DNA of 64,000 bases from Symbiodinium kawagutii. Its lineage: Eukaryota > Sar > Dinophyceae > Suessiales > Symbiodiniaceae. Positions 35,983 to 47,900 of this stretch are shown one piece after another. A program made the position numbers and the translations under genes. The first letter of the stretch is position 1. Each line of letters begins with the position of its first letter. The DNA lies in assembly GCA_009767595.1 (NCBI GenBank), contig VSDK01027300.1, positions 14,135-78,134 of the forward strand. Reading direction: 5' to 3'. Below the pieces are notes generated by a model. It ran no database searches, was not told where the DNA came from, and was given only the letters and a program-made list of their open reading frames with translations.

Positions 35983-36065
35983 CTCTGTACATCCGCGTCA
36001 CCGCTGTGAGGCCGTTTCTCTATGATCGAGTGCACGAAGTGCTGCAGATCTTGATGATGCTTGGG
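35983..36065 (+). CDS. convincing internal exon, product unknown
   Basis: Acceptor TTCTCAG, frame LYIRVTAVRPFLYDRVHEVL then QILMMLG, donor GGG|GTGAAG. It probably belongs with the exon at 35547, but the simplest donor of that exon does not give the right phase, so an exon may be missing or the donor may differ. Confidence 0.45.
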
Positions 36066-36371
36066 GTGAAGGTGATCATGCGGTCGTGATGAGATGGTGG
36101 TCATGTAGTGGTCAAGTGGTGCTTCATGTTGGCGAATGATGGTTAAACATGATGTTTGATAGTATGATGTTGGTCATGTGGTGCTGAAGATTGGTTAATT
36201 CTGGTTGATATTCATGTTTATTGGGGGTTATGGTGTTCAATGACGGTTAATAGTGTTGGTTGATAGTATGTTGGTTAGCTCATATGATGGTTGATGATAT
36301 TATGGCTAATCACGATGGTGAAGTGGTTAATGATGATTAATAATGGCAACACTATGGCTAGAGTTGGCGGT

Positions 36372-36470
36372 TGCCCCCACAAACCTTGGAATCCACACGG
36401 TTCCGGAGCAGTCTCACCGGCCTGTGGTTGAGATGATCAGGTCCCAGATCAGCGAACTCCGTTGCTTTCG
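36372..36470 (+). CDS. exon-like island, product unknown
   Basis: LGIHTVPEQSHRPVVEMIRS then QISELRCFR. Open and coding-like, with uncertain ends. Confidence 0.35.
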
Positions 36471-36549
36471 GAGGCCACGGTGCATTTGGAACTCAAAGGG
36501 ACATGGATTGGTAGATATTGGTACAGAATATCACCGCATGCATCTCAGC

Positions 36550-36630
36550 AGTTACAGATCTTTCTGTGGGATTACAGCTCTGAGTCGGATGTTGGTGCTG
36601 CCCAGAATCATGCTCGACAATTTCGGATCA
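36550..36630 (+). CDS. exon-like island, product unknown
   Basis: LQIFLWDYSSESDVGAAQNH then ARQFR, following CAGCAG. Ends are not fixed. Confidence 0.35.
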
Positions 36631-36827
36631 TAAACCAGACAATTTTGCTGCTTCCAGTTTTGGACAGTGCCAAATCGACGTTGCTTAACCTTCTGAGACA
36701 TGTGCTGCTGGCTTTTTTCAGATCGCTACTAGACCACAGTCCCTCAAAGCGATCATCCAAATTGTGAGCTGGTTTATCCTGTGAACCGCATCAGCTGACC
36801 GGTGAGTTTTGTGGTTGATTTTATGAA

Positions 36828-36921
36828 CACCAAGTCACAGGGAACCCCAAAAATGATTGTTTTGTTACCTATCTATGGTTAATATTTGGTGATTTGGGGG
36901 TCCCCTATTTTGAGCATCCAA
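36828..36921 (+). mobile_element. MITE family M3, partial ends
   Basis: CAGGGAACCCCAAAAATG at the left and GGGGGTCCCCTATTTTGAGC at the right, with the TTGGTGATT core of M3. The outermost TIR bases have diverged. Confidence 0.55.
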
Positions 36922-37284
36922 ACATGTGTCCCAGCTTACTCTGGGGACCGGAACGCAGCCGAGGATGAGTGACGTTTGGATGAAGGCATTTGCCGAGGTG
37001 CATCACTTCGCAAGAGAATGATTGCAGGTGATTTTGTTGAGAATGATCATCACCATCACCATCCAGCACCCGCATCATGGAACTGGGAACCCGAACATTA
37101 GCAAAACGAGATGAGTTGGCCTGCGGCCGCAGTTCCTGCAGCTCCCTGTTTGGGCCATAATTTTGCCGACTGAGTAACCTACTTCCTGCGTAACTACAGA
37201 AGTGAAGAAACTCCCAGGACCCTGGATCCATGATCCTCGCAGCCATAGGATCCTGAATGTCGCATTGAAGATCTTCCTCCCCAG

Positions 37285-37347
37285 ATCCAAGAGGAGATGA
37301 AGAGAAGAGCCGAAAAGGCGAAACTGCCGAAGGGGTTGGTTGGCCCG
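37285..37347 (+). CDS. internal exon, possible 5' part of the deacylase-like gene
   Basis: Acceptor CCCCAG, frame IQEEMKRRAEKAKLPKGLVG then P, donor GT after CCG. Phase 0 at both ends, the same phase as the next exon candidates at 38298 and 38794, so all three can be joined without breaking frame. Confidence 0.45.
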
Positions 37348-37739
37348 GTCCCCTTCCAACGACCAACAACGAATCATTCACGAACCATTGATCACCTTGT
37401 GACGGCAGAAACTGATGGGCTTGATGATTTTGATGGCCACATCCCTTTGACATTCGACTTATTGATACTTGATGACCTGTGAAATCATACATCCCAACTT
37501 GGAGTGTCGAAGCCTTTGAGGAAGGACGATCCTTGTAGTTCAATCGAACCGCGTGTGAGTCCACATCTAGTAGGTATGTGGACAATTCTCATAGCCAACA
37601 AGTACTGGTCATGTCCAAGTGTTCTCGTTATCAACCATGAGCCAAGAACCACCACCAGCAACTATCAACCATTGTCCAAAATTATGAAGCACCGTCATCC
37701 ATTCGGAACCATTATCAGCCATCTTTAACTATGATATCT

Positions 37740-38060
37740 TGATCCGATTATTGATACATAAATCATCGTACTCTATAACATGTACGAACCGTCACTGAGC
37801 ATTAATGATTGAACCAACCATTATGAGTCACACATGATCCACAAGCATCAGGAAAAATCCATTATCAAAACCATCACACAAGCATTAGATCAACCACTAT
37901 ATTGACCATCAGTTCCAAGCAGTATCAACCATCAATATCCACCACATGGTATTTCACCGTGGCCGTCATCATCACCACCATCACCGCAGCTTTCTATACC
38001 TTCCATCTTGAACCGCATATTCACCACTTCTACCTTCACCATCCTCACCATCGAAAAAGC
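37740..38060. other. AT-rich intron-like DNA
   Basis: ACCAT / CATCACC words, no coding island, ending at the M1 element. Confidence 0.5.
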
Positions 38061-38065
38061 CAAGT

Positions 38066-38178
38066 GGCTATGGGTCAATATTAACCAACCAATAACAGGG
38101 GATATTAACCAACAAACTATAGGGAAAACCATGGTTTATGATAGGGGAACCAGGGGTACGGGGTTTTGACCCACTGCC
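38066..38178 (+). mobile_element. MITE family M1, intact ends
   Basis: GGCTATGGGTCAATATTAAC at the left, TTTTGACCCACTGCC at the right, and a perfect 4-bp duplication AAGT on both sides (38062-38065, 38179-38182). Confidence 0.85.
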
Positions 38179-38206
38179 AAGTCTTGCGCCATGTGAATCC
38201 CATGGT

Positions 38207-38283
38207 GTCCCTAGGGAACTCCACGGTTTCCCTAGGGAACCCCATGGTTTCCCTAGGGAACCCCACGGTTTCCCCAGGGACTC
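38207..38283 (+). repeat. 24-bp tandem repeat
   Basis: Four copies of a unit containing GGTTTCCCTAGGGAACCCCA, each with a TCCC..GGGA palindrome. Confidence 0.85.
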
Positions 38284-38297
38284 CTCGCTATGTCCAG

Positions 38298-38378
38298 GCC
38301 TTGGATCCCAACGCTTCTCCTGACGGCTACCCATCCACTGCGTCCAATGTCCAGGACGGCCGACGGCACCTGGGGAGG
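38298..38378 (+). CDS. internal exon, possible 5' part of the deacylase-like gene
   Basis: Acceptor TGTCCAG, frame ALDPNASPDGYPSTASNVQD then GRRHLGR, donor AGG|GTGAGA. Phase 0 at both ends. Low-complexity, linker-like. Confidence 0.45.
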
Positions 38379-38692
38379 GTGAGAAGTGGTCCATGGTGAA
38401 GGATGGCGAGGGATGGCGAATCAAAATTGAAATTGTATATCTGTAGTGGTTGAGCACCATATTGGATAAACTGAAAACATTCACCATTCGAGTCATTCGA
38501 GAACAATCTATTGGATATACTTTATCCTACATACAAATCTAGTTCAGTCAATATATATGGTGAACCAGAATGTTAGTGATAACATGGTTTTTACATGTCT
38601 AACAAAAGGTCGTGTAAAACCTAGGGTGAAGGTTTACCAAGCAGTATACCTGGTGACCCAGTTCACCCTGGTTTTTTCGACAACCTTCACAT

Positions 38693-38781
38693 GGCTGTGG
38701 GTCAAACCTTATACCCCTGGTTTCCCTATCATCAACCATCGTTTTCACTATGACATTGTTGGTTAATATTGACCCATAGCT
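38693..38781 (-). mobile_element. MITE family M1, inverted, intact ends
   Basis: GGCTGTGGGTCAAACCTTAT at the left and TTAATATTGACCCATAGCT at the right, flanked by ACAT on both sides (38689-38692, 38782-38785). It ends only 12 bases before the first recognised deacylase exon. Confidence 0.8.
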
Positions 38782-38793
38782 ACATGGTATCAG

Positions 38794-38944
38794 TTCGCCC
38801 TGGTGAATCCCTGGGCTCGCGCTGAACCCCCCGCTGCTCCACCGGTGCGGCTCGAGGGCTTCGTTCCCAGTGGAACTATCGCGCTGGTGGTGCAGCGCTG
38901 CGTCAAGGCCAAGCTGCTGCTGGACGAAGCCGGCGGAGAGTTGG
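38794..38944 (+). CDS. deacylase-like exon 1 (VQR strand)
   Basis: Acceptor ATCAG, donor TTGG|GTGCCG. Encodes an Ala/Pro-rich lead (NPWARAEPPAAPP), then GTIALVVQRCVKAKLLLDEA then GGEL. Strong coding composition. The frame continues upstream into the acceptor, so the protein starts in an earlier exon. Confidence 0.7.
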
Positions 38945-41900
38945 GTGCCGGGGGGGGGTGCGTCGGGTCGCCGGTCCATGTGGGGCTCAAGCCATGACGG
39001 GGACCCCTGAAAATGGTGGGTTTTACTACTAGAAATGGTTGATGTTGGATGATTATTGCTATAAAAATGACTATTAATGGATGATGACTGCTGGTTTTGT
39101 TGATGTAAATGGGTGATATTGGATGATAACTCGGGGTCCCTTATGTTTTGAGAAACGTTTCATGTGCAAAACCCAAGGGGATCCCATGGGTTCCCGGTCC
39201 GAAGCTTGTGACCACATGTTAACCATTTTTTTGCACCATTGAGCTTTGGTGAAAGTTTCAATAAGCTAAGTCCGAATTATTGAAGCATTTATGGATTCAA
39301 TCGTTTTAGGGATTCCATCTATGGATTTAGCATAGGGTGCAAGAATAGTTTATGGATGTCTCAATTCAATAAGCTTATGATCGTTTTAGGGATACCATTT
39401 ATGAAGTCAATATTGGGAGCCTGTTTTCAAGACTGCCATTCGTATCTTCATACTCCAGACAGCTTGGGGGCGCACGATGAAACCAGCCTTGAAAGAGGGA
39501 GAGCCTTTGTTCCATTAAAGCTCACAATCTCAAGTCTTGGAGTTTGATCTTCTGAGATATACGTAATAGATGGCAGCCCATGGATTTGGCGACTCTGTGG
39601 CTCACTGTTGCGTAAATCAAATGTTTTACCTATACTTTTGGCAGTATTGTCAAATGAGATATAACATTTACACTAGCGCATACGCACCTGGACATTCACA
39701 GTGATAGATAGACTCAGATCGACTCAGAATGACTACAAGGTGGGCCCCCAACCATTTATAAGTTGGTTTATAACTAAGTTAACTAGGGTGATTTCTAGCA
39801 GTTATAGGGGTTGAACTAACCCAACTTATAACTGCAGGTAGACCTATAACTGCAGGTAGGGCCTACCTTGTAACGACTGAGCTGCAGCTGAGGCAGACAT
39901 TGGCCGCGGGCTCTTCGTCGCTGTGTCCTTCACCAAAAGCGCTACCGAGGAGAAGCTAAAGCCAGCTGCAAGGCGGCCCACCGTGGTAGACTTCTCCGGT
40001 CAGATATTCATCCAGCTATGGGTCAAGCAGTTAACCAAGCAATAGCAGCAGGTTAATGGTAGGGGATGATATCCAACAGTTATAGGAGATATATACCAAC
40101 TATGAATGGCTATGGATCAATATGAATCAACTAATTTTCTAGGGATAATGATCAACACAATTATAGGGAAAACAATACTGCTTTGGTACCCAGGTTCAGT
40201 GGTAGTTGCATGCCGTAGCTTTATCTCGAGATGTAGTATTACCATCGTACAGTATTACCAGGATTTATCCTCATGCCCTATAGGAAAAGGACCGCGCTTC
40301 TCTTTGTGTTGCTGACATGGTCGATTGCTACCGAACTTGGTAGCGGAGCTTTTCACGCTCCAGCCCCGGTGCTTCACTCGGCTGATGTCCGACAGCGTGA
40401 CATCAACCGCTTGAAGCGCCAAGGTTTGAAGCAGCTTTGCAGGTTGAGTGGACCTCCACGTACTTGGATCACACATCAGCTTGGGGCGCTTCATGTTTTT
40501 TATGAATTCAATATCTCGAGCCCAATTCGTGGATACTTGCATAGCGGTGAACAGTCGATCGGGTTCAACGGTGGTCGTGCTCCTTGTCTGGACGAACGGT
40601 TTGGCGAGTGCAGCACCCAGTGTCTCTTGATTGACGATTTTGATACAACAGATGGTTTTCACCCTTGCACAGTATCAGCAACTCCGATAAGAGCAGACAC
40701 GAGCTTGCGAGCGCGCCGGCAGGATGGCCCGCTGCAATGGTGTTCATTGCAAGGCGTTTTAAGGAACTGGATTTACAATTTTCTTGCAGATGTCTCCCGC
40801 GTCGCTTGTGCGGATCCGGGCGCAATGCAATCAACAGATTTTCCTTTCAGCTCTTTGACGTGTGTGGCCTATGGACAGGCCGGCCCATCCGATGAGGTGT
40901 TCGGAAGCAACTACTTCAACGGAATCGAATCAGCAAGCTTCAGTTTTGATAGTAACAACCCAATTCAGAACGACGAACCCGCAGATGAACCATCGACAAA
41001 TATTCCTCCATTTGGTTCTCGCAATGAGCAGGTGAGCGAGTTGGGGGCTGCACCCCGTGTGACTTCAGCCGAGCTTCATGTCATCTCACAAACAGACGAT
41101 ATGTGTTGGGACGAGGACATGCTGGATGAGTACGAAGCACTGCTTCTGCCTCAGCTTCATGCCATGGCAGATGGCGTGCTAACTGGTGCAGGAGCCTTGC
41201 TTCCAACTCAGCTCGAACTGCTCGATATGGCCAAAGTGCCAGAATGTAGGATGTGTCAGGTTAGCGAATGGTGTTTCACGCCACTTTTGTCAGACGCTAG
41301 AAGTCCAACTTCAGGTGTGGAATGTGTTTCACTTTTGAACATTCCTGAGTGTGTATTTCAACGCTTTATCCAGTTGGCCTTCACATGTAAGGCATGGTTG
41401 AGCACGAAGTTGGTTACCCCTGGGTCCCAGAGCAGTCCAACAGAACACACATGTCACGAAGGTTGTGTTGAAACTACTCTGGTTGAACCCCTGGTTGGCG
41501 CATCACATGTCCATAACTTGACAACATCTGAACATGAACGGTCAGAACATATCGTCAATTCCCGTCATTCTTTGCGCGCACACAACACACAGTGGTCTTT
41601 GGTTGTGGACGGTCCTCCGGACCATCCCCTGCCATTGCCAGTTGAAGCCTGTCATCCTCTGCGCGCACACAACACACAGTGGTCTTTGGTTGTGGACGGT
41701 CCTCCGGACCATCCCCTTCCATTGCCAGTTGAAGCCCCTCATCCTTTGCGCGCGCACAACACACATTGGCCGATGGTTGCGTACCGTTCTGTGGACGGTT
41801 ACCTTCCACCGGTGCCTGCAGGACACCTCAGCCAGTCCTTTCTTGTGACTTGGACAGAAAGATCCCGGCAACTTCTTCGTCCATCAGTCTGGAAAGCATT

Positions 41901-44900
41901 GGTGTGTGTGGGGCTGTTAGGTGGCCTGTCTGTGTTGAGCCTCGTTTGCATCGCGGACGCAGTTGGTGCAGATGATCCCAATTTAGAACAAACCTTGTCG
42001 AGTAGTGCTAGTAACATTACCAGCCATCTAACACGGCCAACATCTATCGTGTCCACATTACAAGCAGTTGTACATAATCGTCCAGTGCTGCAGGTTAGTG
42101 TTTTCGCCATAATACTCATGATGACCGTAGGCTGCATGATTCCCGGTGGCGGAGGCGGCAATGCACTGCGAACGCCGCCAGCATGGGGGCCAGAACAGGA
42201 AGTCACGTATCCTTTCAGGCAGTGGTCTCGTGACGTCTTGCTTTGGTCAATTGCAAATGAAATGGAGCCTGCCAGAAAGGCAGCAGCAGTGATGCTGACC
42301 CTTCGTGGTGCAGCGCGCGAAGTCAGTCGCCAGATTCCCCCTCAGGCGGTCGTAGCAGGTGGTTTGATCAATGGAGTGCAGGTAGATCCCTTGACTTACC
42401 TAATGCATGCATTACAGGAACGGTTCGGGAACCTAGGAGAAGAAGTACGTGTGCAAGCCATCACTGAACTCATGTGTTTCCAACGTAAAGGTAATGAACC
42501 CATTGATGTCCTTCTTGTCCGATTCGACAGCATTCGGTCAAGAGCCGCAGACCAAGGTGGTGCAGTAGTTGGTGTACAGGGATTGGCGTGGATCCTGTTG
42601 AGGGCCATAGGCATAACTGACCAACAATTGATCCAGCTTCTCACACCCTTCAACGGATTATTCCCTGCCAACGAAGCCGAACTGACCCAGCTGAAAACTA
42701 GTTTGCGGCGTATGGGACACATCTTGGAGCGAGCGCCAGGAAACATTAGAGAAGGTCTCCGCAGCACTAGCGCCAACCAGCCGCATGCTGCATTCCTTGC
42801 TGACACCAACCCTTGGAATGATCAGTCGAACGCTAGCCAGTGGAACCCGCATGAAGATTACCCCACATCAGAATGGCATGGCCAATCAGCATTCAACGCT
42901 GCATCGTCATCTCAACCCGAGAGCACAGGAGCATATGTGATGTTCGAGGACGAGGACATCGACACTGACTCCAACACCAGCTCAGGTGACTGCAGCTCAG
43001 TAAATGCCGATGGACAAGATCCAAATCAGGTTGCGCAATCCTTGTTTTGGGCATACAAACAGGCCAAGCACAAGTGGAGGAAGTACATGGGTAAGTCCAC
43101 ACGAGCAGTTCGACGGTATGCCAAGCGATTCAACAAGTTTCGTGGTAAGGGCAAAGGAAAGAAAGGGAACCCAGCATTCACAGTTGGCAAAGGCAAAGGA
43201 AAGAAAGGAAAGCATCACATCACCGCAATGCTTGCAGAAATGGACGAGGCTGAGCTCCAACAGGCTCTCCCAGCATTCCGTGGTAATAGAACACCCGGAA
43301 AGGGCAAAGGCCGCAGGTCCAACCCAAAGGGTCCTGATGGATCCATTATGCGTTGCTTTGAGTGTGGTAGCACTGAACACTTAGCCGGCTCCTGTCCTCG
43401 GAGAACATCGTCGACATCCGGTGCAAACACAGGTACCACTTTCTTCGCACGCTCATCCAATGCCAACATGCCAACAGCAGGTCCATTATCAGGTTTGCTT
43501 GATGATTCAGAAATCCGCCCAGCATATTATGTGACCCAACATGCACCTTCAGTCACATTTGCCACACATGCTGACCCGGATGAATCCAGTGAATCAACAT
43601 ACCATGCATTCATGATGTCACGTAATGGCACGAATGGCAATGAAGCCGATCCTTGGCAAACCAGTGATCCGTGGGGAAGTGCCACCACCCAATCATGGTC
43701 ATTCCCCACATCAGAACCTCGGAGTTACGGACCCACAACGCAAAACAACCAGCCAGCAGCCCGACCAGCATGGTTTCCATTCACCTCACGTGACAGACAA
43801 GCGACTGTGTCCGAGCCTGCCGCGACATTCAGCAGCGATCCATCACGAGTGCCGCCAGTGAGGTCGCCGCGTTCTGATCATCCGTTGCGATCCGATTATG
43901 TTCCTCCCATACATTCTAGACATGCTAGTCCCTTGGAATTGAGACCGCCAGAGCGCCAGTTTGAGTATGCGCCTAGCGCGCCAGATTTGCCAGCAGATCC
44001 ACCAACACGTGATAGAAATCCCAGCATGCAGTGGGCAACGCTAGCCCAGATGCCTGAAGAGTTGCGAAACCTGCTACCATTTCCCATATTATTGCCACCA
44101 ACGGTGCCAGACTTTGCGGAAAGACCCGAGTTTGGATTTTTGAGTATGCAGGAACCACCACAGTTGCCAACACCACCTACATTGCGTGAACCCCAGTTGT
44201 CACAATTGGAAGGGCCAAATCGATCTGACATTGAAGATTTCCATTTTGTACAGCAACATGTTGCATACACACGACAACATCGACGGGATAGGCCTAACAA
44301 TCGACCTGCAGTGCAACTGCAATCACAACTGGATCGACAGCATCGACCACAACTACATGAATTCCATCGAACTCAGCAACAAGTTGAACGAAATCGGACT
44401 TCGAGGAAAGAGCGAGCACGTCGCACTCCAGCAAATGTGGAAGATTCTGAGTATGACGGATCGACTGACAGTTGCCCGCTGTGTAGGGATAAGTTCGAAT
44501 CAGATTAATCCGTCCTTCGATTAATTTGCCGTCACATCTACCATGTTGAGTGTTGGACAGAATACATGTGTCACTCAGAACGATTGTCGTGCCCAGTCTG
44601 TAGAGGTGGTTGTCACGTTGTCGCACGGTATCGCATCCCAGACACCGTTGAAGCCGCACAATCTCAGGACTTGTCGAGACCTGTCACACCCGACAGGCAA
44701 TCCAATCGCGCAACTGATGCATTCAACATCTTCACCCCACCTGGCCGCGCGCCTAGAGTAAACAGTGAGTCGCCTGAAGCAGGAACACCGTTTTTCTCTC
44801 CAGAACACCCAGCTCAGACGTTCCCTTGGTGGCCAAGTGATAGTGTTGAAGCGACAACAGCCTACCATTCAATCTCTCTGCCTGACCGCGCCGGTATCAT

Positions 44901-47900
44901 TATTGATCCGGGAGCATATACGAATTTGATTGGTGAAAACACAGCGCGTATGTTTGCAAAGGTAGCCCTGGAACATGGTCACAAACCTCGCCAGTGGAAA
45001 ATGAAGCCAATGTACGTGCAAGGTGTGGGAGAAGGTCAGCAGAAGTGTGAATGGACAGTGTCAATACCAATAGCATGCAAGCTTTCCGTTGGAGGAAATC
45101 AAGTGTGCCTCAATTATTTTGAAGCGCCAGTGGTAGGAGGTAGTGGTGCCAGACTGCCAGCTTTGTTAGGTTTGAGATCGCTCACATCGCTCTCTGCCAC
45201 GCTCTGCATGCATGAAAACAATGAAGCATTGTTTGTGCCACTGCCGGGAGGTTCAATCGAAGACCTACATCAATGCCGGAAGTGCCCACTGGTAAAGGCC
45301 CCGTCCGGCCACTTGATCATGACGATTGACCATTGGAAAGAACTTCAACAAGATTCCCGTGCAGGAGTTCAGCCAAAACCCATGGTATTGCATGTTGATC
45401 CATCGCAGCCATCCCAGCCGAGTAACATCGCATCATCAATTTAACACGTCAAGCTGTAGTATTTGAAGAATCCCCTGTGCTGACTAGCGCATTGCAAGAC
45501 ATTGGTTGGAAAGCTGTTCGCTACTCACCTCAACAGATTAACGAGGGACAGACATCACATGTTGCGCATGACATTAAGCAAGGCAAGTATGACTTGGTAT
45601 GGATTGATTTGCCGCAGGTTGGTCGACACGTGCCCAAGGACCGTATGCATTCAGCATTGTCTCAGCTTTGCCGCTGGCTGCAACTGGCCAGTGAAGCTGG
45701 CATACCTGCAGGAGCGTTCGGAGCTTTTGGGCATTCATGGAATCATGAAAATTTCCAAGTATTAATCCAACAACATAAATTTCAGAAGTCATACCATAGA
45801 GCTTGCCATTTCGGTCTAAAGTTGGATCAGAATCAGACAGCGCCAAGCAAAATTTGTTTTGTCATGTTGAGCACGCCAAAGATTGAGTCCCATCTGTGCA
45901 AGTGCGATACTCCTCAGACCGGCCATAAGTTAGATTGGAAAGGTGAACACCCTTCCATCGCTAGGCAGCCTAGAGCAAAGATTCACCAACATATTGCACT
46001 TGCGGTGATAAAAAGGTTAGTTGCTGCGCATCCCTACGCTAAAGTTCACAGGGTGCACCATGACACACCCGACTGCAACACCTGCAACGATACACAGCCA
46101 GTTAACGCAGATAATGCCAGATCATCCATCAGCCTTTAGTCGCAGTGATGTCTCCAAGGTGTTCCCCATTCGGTGCTCACTCCAACCTGAATTACCAGAT
46201 TAATCCAACGGGTTGGGAAAGAACCTACCAAGAATCAGCGCCACATGGCCGCTTCTGTGGAGAACTTGCGTTACATCAAGAACGTAATCAACGCTACTTC
46301 TTTCTCGAACAGCCACAAGGCAGTTGGTTGTACGAAGAATATCCTTGGAACATTGTGTGCTATCTCCCATCTACATTGTGCATGACTATTCATCAGTGTA
46401 TGTTAGGCCAATTAGGCCCTAATAATTTGCCAGCTAAGAAGCCCACTGATCTTGTCGCAAACCATCCTAAATTGCTTGAGCCATTCAAAAATGACCAGTG
46501 TGATCGAAGCCACATGCACGACACATTGGATGGCGGCAACGCCAAGGACTGTGAAGTTTGGCCTTGGGCATTTGCAAAGAAAGTTTGCGATGGAATCATA
46601 ATGTTAAAAGCCCACTTGGAAACATCAATTGATCCTGAACAACTTGCCTATCCAACCCGCGGAACAGACACAGCAGAAGGTGCATCTGCTGGTGACGAGT
46701 CTTGGCGTAGGTGTCCAGGCTGTCGGGGACGTCAAGGCAAGACAGACCCCCGTCACAACCGAGTTCGTGGTGAGTGTTTATGGCCTGATGTTAAACCAAT
46801 CATTTGGGGCTGTCAAGGATGTAAGCAACATAAACCCTATGGTCATCCATTGCATACACATGAAGAAAATTGTAAACATGCTGTCATTGCGCATCGCACA
46901 GGTGTGCCACGTCAGGGTCGCCATCCACGGTCGCCAAGCCAGCCAGCGACCAGTTCGGTTGCTGCAGATTTGCAACCACAACTTGCAGACGGCACTGACC
47001 TCGGAGCAACCGATGAGGCCAACCCTCAGCGTGACCATGACAGCAGTAAAGACTATGTCCCGCAGATACCACCGCCAGAAATTATCAGATTAGCGAAATA
47101 CAGATCATGGATTAAAGCCACCAACGGGAACCCTGCAGTTGTGCATGCCAAATCAAGCCAATATGTTAAGCCCAGACCTGAAGACATTGATCATGCATTT
47201 CGAACCACGTGGGCCCGTGTCGGTGATAAATGGTACCAGTTGGAATTAGCCATAAATTGGACAGAGCTGGAAGACCCATGTGCCTTCCTACCTGGTATCG
47301 CTAGCCCTTTGGTAACCATTTTCCATCCTAGTCATGATATTGACCTAACACCATTCCTGACTACCGCCACGGATATAGTTCCTCATGACCAAAGTGCATG
47401 GCCACATGCTAAGGAAGCTCGCGAGTTTCAACCTCGCGCATCAGCCACTAAAAACCGCAGAACATTTCAAGATGCAGATGTTGGAACCGAACATCCAGGA
47501 GATTGGTCCAGGTTCCATGTGGGCCGGTCTCTTCGGACACTAAGCACTGGCAACAATGCCACTCAAATCCGTGAACTCAGGAAACTCCATCTCAGATGGT
47601 GGCATTGCAGCAAAGAAGCCATGAAGCGAGTGCTGACAGCTGCTGGATTGCCTAAAGAAGTCTTAGACAAGATTCCCCAAGTAGTTGACACATGTCGCGA
47701 ATGTCGCAAGTGGACTCGGCCAGCCAATGAAACCATTCCCACTCTAAGAATGACTACAGCTTTCAATGAACATGTAGAGGTTGACTTGATGTTTTATAAA
47801 GAACATGTAATTTTTCATCTCATTTGTTGCGGCACACGGTGGCATGCCGCCACTGTCATCCAAAGCAAACAAGAGCAAGAGTTGCTCACCGCTTTGAATC

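Noticed and set aside
41542..41871. Antisense and shifted frames over the 87-bp repeats in ORF1
   Set aside because: Shadows of the tandem repeat; the sense frame continues through Gag.
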